Assembly: GCA_015065925.1 (NCBI GenBank)
Contig: SVPL01000002.1
Coordinates: 1 to 64,000, forward strand
Direction: 5' to 3'
DNA: 64,000 nucleotides
Source: Oscillospiraceae bacterium
Lineage (GTDB): Bacteria > Bacillota > Clostridia > Oscillospirales > Acutalibacteraceae
The notes beneath the pieces are model-generated. The model did no database searches and was not told where the DNA came from. It saw nothing but the letters and a program-made list of their open reading frames with translations. The position numbers and the translations under genes are program-made. This document shows positions 8,444 to 17,127 of the stretch, piece by piece; position 1 is the stretch's first letter; each line of letters starts with the position of its first letter.

Positions 8444-9127
8444 CTACTTAGTTTCAAATTTGTAGCCAACACTCCACACAGTTTTTAAATTCCATTTATC
8501 AGAAACATTTTCTAATTTTTCTCTTAAACGCTTAACATGAACATCTACAGTACGCGAATCGCCATAATAATCAAATCCCCAAACTTCGTCTAATAACTGA
8601 TTGCGTGTGAATACCCTGTTTGGATTTTTTGCTAAATGGAAAATTAATTCTAACTCCTTAGGTGGAGTATCGATTTGTTTGCCATCTACAATAAGCTCAT
8701 AATTAGTAAGATTGATTTCCAATTTATCATATTTAACTAACTTCTGATTTTCTTCTTCATTATAAGTACGGCGAAGAACAGCCTTGATACGCGCGATGAC
8801 TTCTTTGGTGTCAAATGGTTTTGAAATATAATCATCAGCACCTAATTCTAAGCCTAAAATCTTATCAAAGGTCTCTCCTTTTGCCGTAATCATTATAATG
8901 GGGACATCGGATTTTTTCCTTATTTCTCTGCATACCTGCCATCCATCAAGTTTTGGAAGCATAATATCCAGCAAAATAAGTTTAGGACAGTGTTCATCAA
9001 CTGCCGAAACAGCCGTTACACCATCATTAACTACTATAGTTTCGTATCCTTCCTTTTCGATATAAAGCCTAAGAAGTTCGCAAATATTTTTATCATCATC
9101 AACAATTAAAATTTTTATACGATTCAT
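8444..9127 (-). CDS. OmpR/PhoB-family response regulator
   Basis: The 227-residue protein has a receiver domain (3-118) with acidic residues D10-D12, phospho-acceptor D54 in LLLDIMLPK and Lys in ISKPFD. It ends in a winged-helix DNA-binding domain with ELELIFHLAKNP and RTVDVHVKRLREKL. It pairs with the downstream kinase and is the first gene of the operon ending in htrA. AAAGGAG precedes the ATG. I could not identify a convincing SigA promoter in the 250 bp of AT-rich DNA upstream. Confidence 0.95.
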   Translation of the reverse strand: MNRIKILIVDDDKNICELLRLYIEKEGYETIVVNDGVTAVSAVDEHCPKLILLDIMLPKLDGWQVCREIRKKSDVPIIMITAKGETFDKILGLELGADDYISKPFDTKEVIARIKAVLRRTYNEEENQKLVKYDKLEINLTNYELIVDGKQIDTPPKELELIFHLAKNPNRVFTRNQLLDEVWGFDYYGDSRTVDVHVKRLREKLENVSDKWNLKTVWSVGYKFETK

Positions 9128-9320
9128 TTAATTAAACTCCTTTGCAAAAATAATATTTACACAATACACATTAACATATAAATAAATTACTTATATTAAT
9201 AGATTGTAAATAATCATTATAAAAATATTAAATATGGCTATCTACATTGATTATATCATAAAATTTCTTCAATCGCAAATAAAAAATTTAAAATTAGGTC
9301 TTCTCTTTTTGTGAAAAATT

Positions 9321-9329
9321 TGGTATAAT
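9321..9329 (+). promoter_or_regulatory. Extended -10 promoter for the alpha/beta hydrolase-murF operon
   Basis: TGGTATAAT is an extended -10 element (TGnTATAAT). The -35 region (TTCTCT, 9301-9306, 17 bp away) is poor, as expected for extended -10 promoters. The first start codon is about 50 bp downstream. Confidence 0.55.
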
Positions 9330-9380
9330 AAAAAGGCATAATGTATTTTAATATTTTTTGTGCATAAAGGTGGTTAATTT

Positions 9381-10145
9381 ATGTATGTTGAAATAAATGG
9401 TTTTAACATAAATTATACAGATTATGGTATAGGAAAAACCATTTTGCTTTTACACGGTTGGGGTTCTTCCTTAGAAGTTTGGAATAGAATATCTGAATTT
9501 TACAAAGCTAAGGGCAGTTACCGTGTTGTAGCATTAGACTTTCCGGGGTGCGGTAAATCTCCGCTTCCAGAAAAGCCTTTAGAATTAGAAGATTATACAA
9601 ATCTTGTTGTTGGTTTTTGCAGATTTCTTAAAATTGAAAATCCCATAATTTTTGGTCATTCAAATGGCGGAAGAGTTACCCTTTCAATGCTGGGACAGAG
9701 ACTCATCACAGCAGAAAAAGTAGTGCTTTTTGGCTCAGCGGGTATTAAATCCAAAGCCTCGCCTAAAAAAATGTTAAAAATCAAAGCTTTTAAAACCGCT
9801 AAATTCTTCTTAACACTACCAATCATTAAAAATTATACCGAAGAATTATTAAATAAAACAAGACAGTATTTTGGTTCAAGCGATTACAATAACGCACCCG
9901 AGGTTATGCGCAAAACTTTAGTTTCGCTTGTTAATTCGGATATTTCTGAGCTATTGCCAAACATAACATCCCCTACTCTTTTGATTTGGGGTAGCAATGA
10001 TACTGCAGTACCTGTAAGCGATGCAAAAAAAATGGAAAAGCTTATACCTGATGCAGGTCTCTGTGTATTGGAAGGTTGTGGCCATTTTGCCTTTATTGAA
10101 AAGCCATACGATGTTGAAATGATTTTAAACAGTTTTATAAAATAA
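9381..10145 (+). CDS. Alpha/beta hydrolase
   Basis: The 254-residue protein has the alpha/beta-hydrolase fold: oxyanion motif LLLHGWGSS (about 22-30), nucleophile elbow GHSNGGR with Ser94, an acidic residue in LLIWGSNDTAVP (about 202), and the terminal His in GCGHFAFIEKP. No signal peptide is visible, so it should be cytoplasmic. Substrate is unknown; esterases and C-C hydrolases share this pattern. It opens an operon with murF 18 bp downstream. AAAGGTGG precedes the ATG. The association with peptidoglycan precursor genes is positional only. Confidence 0.9.
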   Translation: MYVEINGFNINYTDYGIGKTILLLHGWGSSLEVWNRISEFYKAKGSYRVVALDFPGCGKSPLPEKPLELEDYTNLVVGFCRFLKIENPIIFGHSNGGRVTLSMLGQRLITAEKVVLFGSAGIKSKASPKKMLKIKAFKTAKFFLTLPIIKNYTEELLNKTRQYFGSSDYNNAPEVMRKTLVSLVNSDISELLPNITSPTLLIWGSNDTAVPVSDAKKMEKLIPDAGLCVLEGCGHFAFIEKPYDVEMILNSFIK

Positions 10146-10163
10146 CTTATGGAGGTTGGATAA

Positions 10164-11756
10164 TTGAATTACTGGTTAATTGTTTCTTTATTGATATTTG
10201 CGGTAAGCGGACTTTTTTCTTCACAAAAACAACTTCAAATGTTTCAACAAAATTCATATTTTCCATCACGATATATCAAATGGATAAAAACTACGCTTTC
10301 ATTAAAAACAGTTTATTCTGCAATGTTTTTTATAGTAACTTCTGCTCTTGCAGTTGTTAAGGCAACTAATTTTTTGCCATTCATTGCAATATTTGAATTG
10401 GTTTTGCGTATATTTAATTATCGCAGTAATACAAAAAAATCTATAAAGAAACTAGTATATACCGCTAGAATAAAGCGATTAATTGCTACCTGTTCTGTTT
10501 TTTTGATTTTATTGGTAGTATTTAGTTCCTTGAATTTTTCAATGATTTTCAGCGGATTTTTCACAATAATTGTATTGTTATTTGTACACTTTTCGGAGTT
10601 TTTGGTTCTTGTTTGTAATATCATCAATAAACCAATTGAAAATGCTATAAATAACTATTATATTAATGATGCCAAAAAAATTCTTTCTAAGCATAAAAAT
10701 TTAACAACCATAGGCATTACCGGAAGCTATGGTAAAACTAGTGTAAAATTTATATTAAATAGAATTTTAAATGAAAAATTCAATACAACGGTAACTCCTG
10801 AAAGCTTTAATACTCCTATGGGTATAGTTCGTACCGTAAGGGAACGAATGAAACCACAAACCGAGATTTTTGTTGCGGAGATGGGCGCTAAAAATGTAGG
10901 AGATATAAAAGAACTTTGTGAACTTTGCAATCCTTCTTTAGGAATAATTACGGCGGTTGGACCTCAACATTTAGAAACCTTTGGAAATGTCGAAAATGTT
11001 GCAAAGACTAAATTTGAACTTGCGGATAATGTTTTAAAACATTCAAAAGGAAGGGTTTATGTTAATTTTGACAGCACCCCTGCTTGTGAATATGCAAAAA
11101 CAATATCAGATAAGTCAAAAATTGTTTCATTTGGTACATCATCAGATTTTATGTGCTACGCCGAAAATATATCATATACTCCAAGCGGTACAAGTTTTAT
11201 TGTTAAATATAATAACTGGGATTTTCCCATAACCTGTAAACTTTTGGGAAAACATAGTGTTACTAATCTCCTTGGTGCAATAGCTATAGCTTTAGATTTA
11301 GGTCTTAGCGAAAAGCAAATTAGATTTGCAGTCGCTTCTTTAAAAGCTACCGAACATCGCCTTGAGCTTAAACCGTTTTTAAATGGTTCTGTTTTAATAG
11401 ATGATGCTTACAACTCCAATCCTGAAGGTTGTTTGGAAGCGGTTAGGGTATTAGGTTCTTTTAACGGTATGAAAAGAATACTTGTTACTCCCGGTTTGGT
11501 TGAGCTTGGCGATAAAGAATATGATTATAACTATGCATTGGGCGAAGAAGCTACCAAGCATTGCGATTTTATTATTTTGGTGGGTGTAAAACGCGCCATA
11601 CCAATACGAGATGGAATTTCAAAAACAAGCTTTGATTCTTCGCGAGTTTTGATAGTTGAAAGTTTTAAAAATGCTATGGAGCATTTAAGAAATATGACAG
11701 ATAAAAACACGGTTGTGCTTTTTGAAAATGATTTACCTGATAATTATGCAGGCTAA
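10164..11756 (+). CDS. murF: MurF-like UDP-MurNAc-tripeptide--D-Ala-D-Ala ligase with N-terminal membrane domain
   Basis: The 530-residue protein begins with about four hydrophobic segments (roughly 1-25, 50-75, 105-125, 130-155) before a Mur ligase region. The ATP loop is GITGSYGKTSVKF (about 180) and the central domain shows AEMGAKNVGDIKEL and TAVGPQHLETFG. The C-terminal domain has IDDAYNSNPEG, typical of MurF. The adjacent D-Ala-D-Ala ligase gene supports MurF over other Mur ligases. It should add D-Ala-D-Ala to the UDP-muropeptide, here tethered to the membrane. The start is TTG 10164, fixed by GGAGG 8 bp upstream. Canonical MurF is about 450 residues, so the N-terminal extension is the odd part. 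Confidence 0.85.
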   Translation: MNYWLIVSLLIFAVSGLFSSQKQLQMFQQNSYFPSRYIKWIKTTLSLKTVYSAMFFIVTSALAVVKATNFLPFIAIFELVLRIFNYRSNTKKSIKKLVYTARIKRLIATCSVFLILLVVFSSLNFSMIFSGFFTIIVLLFVHFSEFLVLVCNIINKPIENAINNYYINDAKKILSKHKNLTTIGITGSYGKTSVKFILNRILNEKFNTTVTPESFNTPMGIVRTVRERMKPQTEIFVAEMGAKNVGDIKELCELCNPSLGIITAVGPQHLETFGNVENVAKTKFELADNVLKHSKGRVYVNFDSTPACEYAKTISDKSKIVSFGTSSDFMCYAENISYTPSGTSFIVKYNNWDFPITCKLLGKHSVTNLLGAIAIALDLGLSEKQIRFAVASLKATEHRLELKPFLNGSVLIDDAYNSNPEGCLEAVRVLGSFNGMKRILVTPGLVELGDKEYDYNYALGEEATKHCDFIILVGVKRAIPIRDGISKTSFDSSRVLIVESFKNAMEHLRNMTDKNTVVLFENDLPDNYAG

Positions 11757-11775
11757 TTTTTAGAGGTGTTTATTT

Positions 11776-12975
11776 ATGATTATTGATAACGGTTTGGTAA
11801 ATGTCGCTGTATTTTTTGGTGGCGATTCGGTAGAGCATGAAGTTTCTATAATTTCAGCAGTTCAAGCTATGACACACTTAAATAGAGAAAAATATAATGT
11901 AATTCCCGTATATTTATCTAAAAGTGGAATTATGTATACTTCGGCAGCAATGTTTGAAATAGATAGTTTTAGAAAAATGGACGAACTTATTGCAAAATCG
12001 CGGGTTGTTGAAATTGCAAACAATGGTCAAGGTGTTATTCTCACAACAAATAAAAAGAATGACTTTTCGGGTAAAAAACCAATAAAATTAGATGTTGCCT
12101 TACCTGTTGTACACGGAACAAACTGTGAAGACGGCTCTTTGCAGGGCTACTTCGAAACACTCCGTCTGCCCTATGTTGGTTGTGATGTTTTAGCATCTTC
12201 AGTAGGAATGGATAAAGCTATTTTTAAGAGTGTACTTAGAACAGCGGGAATTCCGGTATTGGATTGTATTCGTTTTTCATCTAATGATTATTCGGAATTT
12301 TCTAAAAACATTTTACAAAGAATAGATTCTGCTATTGGGTATCCATTAATTGTAAAGCCTGTCAATTTGGGTTCCAGCATTGGAATTAGCAAAGTTACCT
12401 CAAAAGATGAATTAAATACAGCTATTGAAAATGCTTTTATGTATTCTGATTCGGTTTTGGTAGAACGAGCAGTTCAAAATTTAAGAGAGATTAATTGCTC
12501 GGTGCTTGGAGATAAAACCGAATGTATGGCTTCACCCTGCGAAGAACCCTTCGGAAATGACGAAATACTTTCATATGAAGATAAATACACAAACTCTTCT
12601 AAGACGAAAGGTATGGCTTCTCTTAAGAGAAAGATACCCGCAGATATTCCTGATGCTGTAACAGAATCGATTCGAGAATTTGCTTGCAGAACCTTTAAGG
12701 CAATCGGCGGTCACGGTGTAGTTAGAATTGATTTTCTAATGGATAATCAAAGTAAAGAAATATTTGTAAACGAAATTAACACAATTCCCGGTTCTTTGGC
12801 ATTTTACCTTTGGGAAGCCGCAGGAATGAAATATTCTGAAATGCTTGATAAACTCATTTCTTTAGCCTTCTCAAGACAAAGGAAAAGAGAAAATTTGCGT
12901 TTTGAAATTGATACCAATATACTATCACAATGTGGTTCTTTTGGCGCTAAAGGTTCAAAGGGAAGTAAGTTGTAA
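11776..12975 (+). CDS. ddl: D-alanine--D-alanine ligase
   Basis: This 399-residue ATP-grasp protein starts with VAVFFGGDSVEHEVSIISA, has VVHGTNCEDGSLQGYFE (about 115) and LPYVGCDVLASSVGMDK, and ends with RIDFLMDN and NEINTIPGS. It joins two D-Ala molecules for peptidoglycan precursors. The omega-loop region reads LSYEDKY; the Lys-Tyr pair is what D-Ala-D-Ala rather than D-lactate ligases usually carry, as I recall the family. It directly follows murF, its pathway partner. A short Gly/Ser/Lys-rich tail (GSFGAKGSKGSK) extends beyond the usual C-terminus. Confidence 0.93.
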   Translation: MIIDNGLVNVAVFFGGDSVEHEVSIISAVQAMTHLNREKYNVIPVYLSKSGIMYTSAAMFEIDSFRKMDELIAKSRVVEIANNGQGVILTTNKKNDFSGKKPIKLDVALPVVHGTNCEDGSLQGYFETLRLPYVGCDVLASSVGMDKAIFKSVLRTAGIPVLDCIRFSSNDYSEFSKNILQRIDSAIGYPLIVKPVNLGSSIGISKVTSKDELNTAIENAFMYSDSVLVERAVQNLREINCSVLGDKTECMASPCEEPFGNDEILSYEDKYTNSSKTKGMASLKRKIPADIPDAVTESIREFACRTFKAIGGHGVVRIDFLMDNQSKEIFVNEINTIPGSLAFYLWEAAGMKYSEMLDKLISLAFSRQRKRENLRFEIDTNILSQCGSFGAKGSKGSKL

Positions 12976-12993
12976 TTTTGGAGTGAAACTCAT

Positions 12994-14169
12994 TTGACTA
13001 ATTTACTATTAAAAATATTTATTAAAAATCATAAAAATACGGCGGATCCTATGATTCGCCGTAAATATATTAATCTTGGCAGCATTGTAGGAATTTTGTG
13101 CAACATAATTTTATTTGCAATAAAATTAATGATTGGTCTACTTGCGGGAAGCGTATCAATAATGGCAGATGCTTTTAATAATCTCACTGACATCGGTTCA
13201 TCTGTTGTTACTATGATAGGCTTTAGATTATCTATTAAGCCTGCCGATAAAGAGCATCCGTTTGGTCACGGCAGATTTGAATATATGTCAGCTATGCTTG
13301 TTGCTATTATCATTTTACTTGTTGGCTTTGAGCTTTTAAAAACATCAGTAGAAAAAATATTTAATCCAACCGAATTAAATGTGGAATATTATACGGTAAT
13401 TTTTCTTTGCATTTCGGTAGTAATTAAATTATGGATGTTTCTGTTTAATAAAAAAATCGGCAAATTAATAAACTCTTCGGGACTTATCGCTACGGCGCAA
13501 GATAGTATAAATGATTCTATTGCAACATTTACTGTATTAATATCAATGATAATTTGCAATGTATTTGGAATTAATATAGACCCCTTTATGGGAATTTTGG
13601 TTGCGCTATTTATCCTTTATTCAGGAATAAAAACAATAAAAGAAACCCTCGATCCTTTGCTTGGAATGCCTCCCGAAAAGGAAACTATTGATGCAATCGT
13701 AACTATGGTTTTGGCAAATGAAAAGTTTGTAGGTATACACGATTTAATTGTTCATAATTATGGTCCGGGTCGTTCCTTTGCTTCTCTGCATGTTGAAGTA
13801 CCGTCTGATGCTGATATAGTAGCCTGCCACGAGGATATTGATGCTTGTGAAAAAAATATTCATAATGCTTTGGGAATTGAAGTGGTTATACATATGGATC
13901 CAATTGCTGTTAATGATGAAAACACTATTAAAACTAAAGAACTAGTTATTAAAGCGATACAAAAATATAACAGTCAATTATCAATACACGATTTTAGAAT
14001 GGTGAATGGCGAAGAACAAATAAATTTAATTTTTGATATAGTAGTGCCAAATGAACTAAATCTCAAAAATAGCGAAATTAAGGCTAAAATTCAAGAAATA
14101 TGCAAACAAATAGACAAAAGATATGTAACGGTTATAACAATTGATAAAGATTATATTTCGGGTTCATAA
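12994..14169 (+). CDS. Cation diffusion facilitator (Zn/Mn/Fe efflux)
   Basis: The 391-residue membrane protein has six predicted helices in its first 215 residues, with the metal-site motif SIMADAFNNLTD in helix 2 and HPFGHGRFEYM after it. SINDSIAT in helix 5 gives the second half of the site. The C-terminal cytoplasmic domain (about 215-390) is longer than in short CDF proteins. These carriers export divalent cations in exchange for protons. The start is TTG 12994, preceded by TGGAGTG. The metal cannot be assigned safely; Asn and Asp at the site are compatible with zinc or manganese. Confidence 0.92.
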   Translation: MTNLLLKIFIKNHKNTADPMIRRKYINLGSIVGILCNIILFAIKLMIGLLAGSVSIMADAFNNLTDIGSSVVTMIGFRLSIKPADKEHPFGHGRFEYMSAMLVAIIILLVGFELLKTSVEKIFNPTELNVEYYTVIFLCISVVIKLWMFLFNKKIGKLINSSGLIATAQDSINDSIATFTVLISMIICNVFGINIDPFMGILVALFILYSGIKTIKETLDPLLGMPPEKETIDAIVTMVLANEKFVGIHDLIVHNYGPGRSFASLHVEVPSDADIVACHEDIDACEKNIHNALGIEVVIHMDPIAVNDENTIKTKELVIKAIQKYNSQLSIHDFRMVNGEEQINLIFDIVVPNELNLKNSEIKAKIQEICKQIDKRYVTVITIDKDYISGS

Positions 14170-14195
14170 TTTAGCTTTTAAGAAGGGATAAAGAT

Positions 14196-15425
14196 ATGTT
14201 TGATGCGACGATTATTGGTGGCGGCGCTTCTGGTCTGGCTACCGCAATAATGCTTAAAAAGCGTTCCCCAAAACTTAATATTGCAATTGTCGAGCAGTTA
14301 GATCGTGTTGGCAAAAAAATAAGCGTAACAGGAAATGGGCGCTGCAATATAACGAATAAAAATATAACTTCTAAGAACTTTTATTCTAATGATATTAATA
14401 AAGCTATGAAAATTCTCAAGGATTTTCCAATTGAAAAAACTAAAGAATTTTTCTCATCTATTGGTGTAGAAATTTGTTTTGATAAAAATAAAGCATATCC
14501 TCGTTCATTTCAAGCATCGTCTGTTGTTGATGCTTTGCGCTTTTCAGCGCAAAATTTAAAAATAAGAGTAATAACTTCTTCAAAAGCTTTAAATATAACT
14601 AAAAGCAATAATTTTTTCAATGTTTTTACTGAAGATACCCAAACCAAAACCGATACCATAAAAACTAAAACCATTGTTATTGCAACAGGTGGTCTTGCGG
14701 GTGGTAATAAGCTTGGCTCAAACGGTGATGGTTACAATTTTCTTAAAAATTTTGGACATAAAATAATACCGCAATCCCCTGTTATCGTTCAGGTGAAAAC
14801 CGAAAATAATATCACAAAAAGCTTAAAGGGAATTAAGGTAGATGCAAAAGTAAGTATTTTAAAGAACAATAAAATTATAGCCGCTGACTACGGCGAGGTC
14901 TTATTTTGTGATTATGGACTTTCTGGCCCCCCTATTTTCCAACTTTCACGCCATTGCACACCAAAATCCTCTATAATTCTCGATATGTTTAGTGAATATG
15001 AATTAGAGGATTTAGTTAAATTGATTTTAAAGCGCAGAAAAATCTTTTATGGATTACCTCTAACGGAGTTTTTTGCAGGTTTACTGCACAAGCGCGTTGG
15101 ACAAGCAGTTTTAAAAATGTGTGATATTCCCCTTTCTGATTTATGCGAAACTATCACAGAAAATGATTGCAAAAAAATTGCAAATACTCTTAAAAGTTTT
15201 AGTTTCAATGTTACGGGAAACACGGGATTTACAAACGCTCAAGCAACATCGGGTGGTGCAGATTTAAAGGATTTTAATGAAGGGCTTATGTCAAAATGCT
15301 GTGACGGTTTGTTCGCGGTTGGTGAGGTTTTAGATGTTGACGGCGACTGTGGAGGATATAACCTGCAATGGGCGTGGAGCAGTGCCAACACAGTTGCTAA
15401 TTCGATTATTTCGTTTTTAGGATAA
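14196..15425 (+). CDS. HI0933/YhiN-family FAD flavoprotein
   Basis: The 409-residue protein opens with a dinucleotide-binding motif TIIGGGASGLATA and shows VTGNGRCNITN (about 45), a hallmark of the HI0933/YhiN/BaiN flavoprotein family. TIVIATGGLAGG and the C-terminal ATSGGADLKDF and DVDGDCGGYNLQWAWSS complete the FAD site. Members are putative NAD(P)-independent reductases of largely unknown physiological substrate. A second, unrelated flavoprotein follows 5 bp downstream, so the two are probably translated together. Confidence 0.92.
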   Translation: MFDATIIGGGASGLATAIMLKKRSPKLNIAIVEQLDRVGKKISVTGNGRCNITNKNITSKNFYSNDINKAMKILKDFPIEKTKEFFSSIGVEICFDKNKAYPRSFQASSVVDALRFSAQNLKIRVITSSKALNITKSNNFFNVFTEDTQTKTDTIKTKTIVIATGGLAGGNKLGSNGDGYNFLKNFGHKIIPQSPVIVQVKTENNITKSLKGIKVDAKVSILKNNKIIAADYGEVLFCDYGLSGPPIFQLSRHCTPKSSIILDMFSEYELEDLVKLILKRRKIFYGLPLTEFFAGLLHKRVGQAVLKMCDIPLSDLCETITENDCKKIANTLKSFSFNVTGNTGFTNAQATSGGADLKDFNEGLMSKCCDGLFAVGEVLDVDGDCGGYNLQWAWSSANTVANSIISFLG

Positions 15426-15430
15426 TAACT

Positions 15431-17032
15431 ATGATAAAATTACAAAATGTTCTTGTGCCAGTTATGTCACAAAATTCTCCAATAGAGATTGTGTCAGGGG
15501 CGCTTAAAACCAATATTAAAAACATTAAAAACGTTAAATTATTCAAGCGCGCAATAGATGCAAGAAAAAAGCCGCAAATTTTTTATTGTGACACCTATTT
15601 GATTGAATTCTATTCTAGGAATTTTGAAGAAAAAACAATTAAAAATTGCAAAAATGCATCCATATATTTACCTCAAAAATATATATGGAAAAAATCTCAA
15701 AATCCACCACAAATTAAACCGATTATAATTGGTTCAGGTCCTGCAGGTCTTTTTGCCGCATTAACCTTAGCTAAAGCGGGAATTCCGCCTATTATTATAG
15801 AACAAGGCGAAGCGGTAGAAAGGCGCGTAAAAACAGTAGAAGCCTTTTGGAATAGTGGAAATCTTAATGAGAAATCCAATATTCAATTTGGCGAAGGCGG
15901 TGCAGGGACTTTTTCTGACGGAAAACTAAATACAGGCATTAAAGATATACGGTGTCGTACTGTTTTGGAGGAATTTCATCGTTTCGGCGCAAAAGAAGAT
16001 ATACTTTTTAACGCAAAACCTCACATTGGAACCGATGTTTTAAGAGAGGTTGTAAAAAATATACGCAAAGAAATAGAGTCTTTAGGCGGCGTTTACTATT
16101 TTAACACCGAATTTATTGAACCGATAATTAAAAAAGGTTGCGTTAGTTCGATATTATTGAAAAATCAAAACGGAAATTTTGAATTACCATGCGAAAATCT
16201 GATTTTAGCAATCGGTAATGCTTCCCGACAAACATATCGCAATTTATTTAAAAAAGGAATAAATATTATACCTAAAGCATTTGCAATTGGCGTTAGAATA
16301 GAGCATCTACAAGAAAATATCAACAATTCCCGTTATTCGGCAGAGTATGCGAAATATTTACCTCCTGCTGATTATAAACTTGCTACACACTTGCCTAATG
16401 GCAGAGGTGTATACTCTTTTTGTATGTGTCCCGGTGGCGTTGTAGTAAATTCCGCAAGCGAAAAGGGTACTTATGTTACCAATGGTATGAGCTACCAAAG
16501 CCGAAGTGAAATAAATGCAAATTCAGCTCTTTTGGTAGGTGTTAACGAACAGGATTTTATTGGCTTGGATTATGCTTCTCCTTTTGGCGGAGTGGTTTTG
16601 CAAGAGAAAATTGAAAAGACTGCATTTAAAGTAACAAACGGAAAGGGACTACCTGTTCAAACCGTTGGCAATTTTTTAAATGTAGCTAACAAGAACGAAA
16701 TATCAAAGGTTAATCCCACCGTAAAACCTAAATATTGTCTGTGTGATTTAAATAATATTTTACCGAATTTTATTTGTGAATCGTTACGCTTAGCTATACC
16801 TAATTTTGGTAAACAAATTAAAGGTTTTGATGATGAAAGCGCAGTTCTTTCGGCTCCCGAAACACGAAGCTCATCGCCTGTAAGGATTGTGCGTAACGAA
16901 GCCTTTTTATCAAATATAAAAGGTATATATCCTTGTGGAGAGGGTGCCGGTTACGCAGGCGGTATTACCTCCTCTGCCGTTGACGGTATCCGCACTGCAG
17001 AAGCATTAATAGAAACCTTTTCTGATATTTAA
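15431..17032 (+). CDS. FAD-dependent dehydrogenase (COG2509-type)
   Basis: This 533-residue protein has an N-terminal region of about 95 residues with no recognised motif, then an FAD-binding core starting PIIIGSGPAGLFAAL (about 97-111). It also has NIQFGEGGAGTFSDGKLNTG (about 148) and a C-terminal PCGEGAGYAGGITSSAVDG motif that closes the FAD site. These are typical of the large uncharacterised FAD-dependent dehydrogenase family common in Clostridia. No membrane segment or signal peptide is visible. It is the last gene of the operon and is followed by a strong bidirectional terminator. The substrate is unknown. Confidence 0.9.
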   Translation: MIKLQNVLVPVMSQNSPIEIVSGALKTNIKNIKNVKLFKRAIDARKKPQIFYCDTYLIEFYSRNFEEKTIKNCKNASIYLPQKYIWKKSQNPPQIKPIIIGSGPAGLFAALTLAKAGIPPIIIEQGEAVERRVKTVEAFWNSGNLNEKSNIQFGEGGAGTFSDGKLNTGIKDIRCRTVLEEFHRFGAKEDILFNAKPHIGTDVLREVVKNIRKEIESLGGVYYFNTEFIEPIIKKGCVSSILLKNQNGNFELPCENLILAIGNASRQTYRNLFKKGINIIPKAFAIGVRIEHLQENINNSRYSAEYAKYLPPADYKLATHLPNGRGVYSFCMCPGGVVVNSASEKGTYVTNGMSYQSRSEINANSALLVGVNEQDFIGLDYASPFGGVVLQEKIEKTAFKVTNGKGLPVQTVGNFLNVANKNEISKVNPTVKPKYCLCDLNNILPNFICESLRLAIPNFGKQIKGFDDESAVLSAPETRSSSPVRIVRNEAFLSNIKGIYPCGEGAGYAGGITSSAVDGIRTAEALIETFSDI

Positions 17033-17074
17033 AAAACAAACTATTGATTTTTTGGTCAATAGTTTGTTTTTTTA
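17031..17074. terminator. Bidirectional terminator, FAD dehydrogenase and clpE-like gene
   Basis: AAACAAACTATTGA (17034-17047) pairs with TCAATAGTTTGTTT (17056-17069), a 14-bp perfect stem with an 8-nt loop. A and T runs flank it, so it can serve both converging transcripts. Confidence 0.85.
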
Positions 17075-17127
17075 GTAGATTAAAGAAGATGTAAAAACAG
17101 AAAATTAATGTAAATTAAAGTTTTTAG

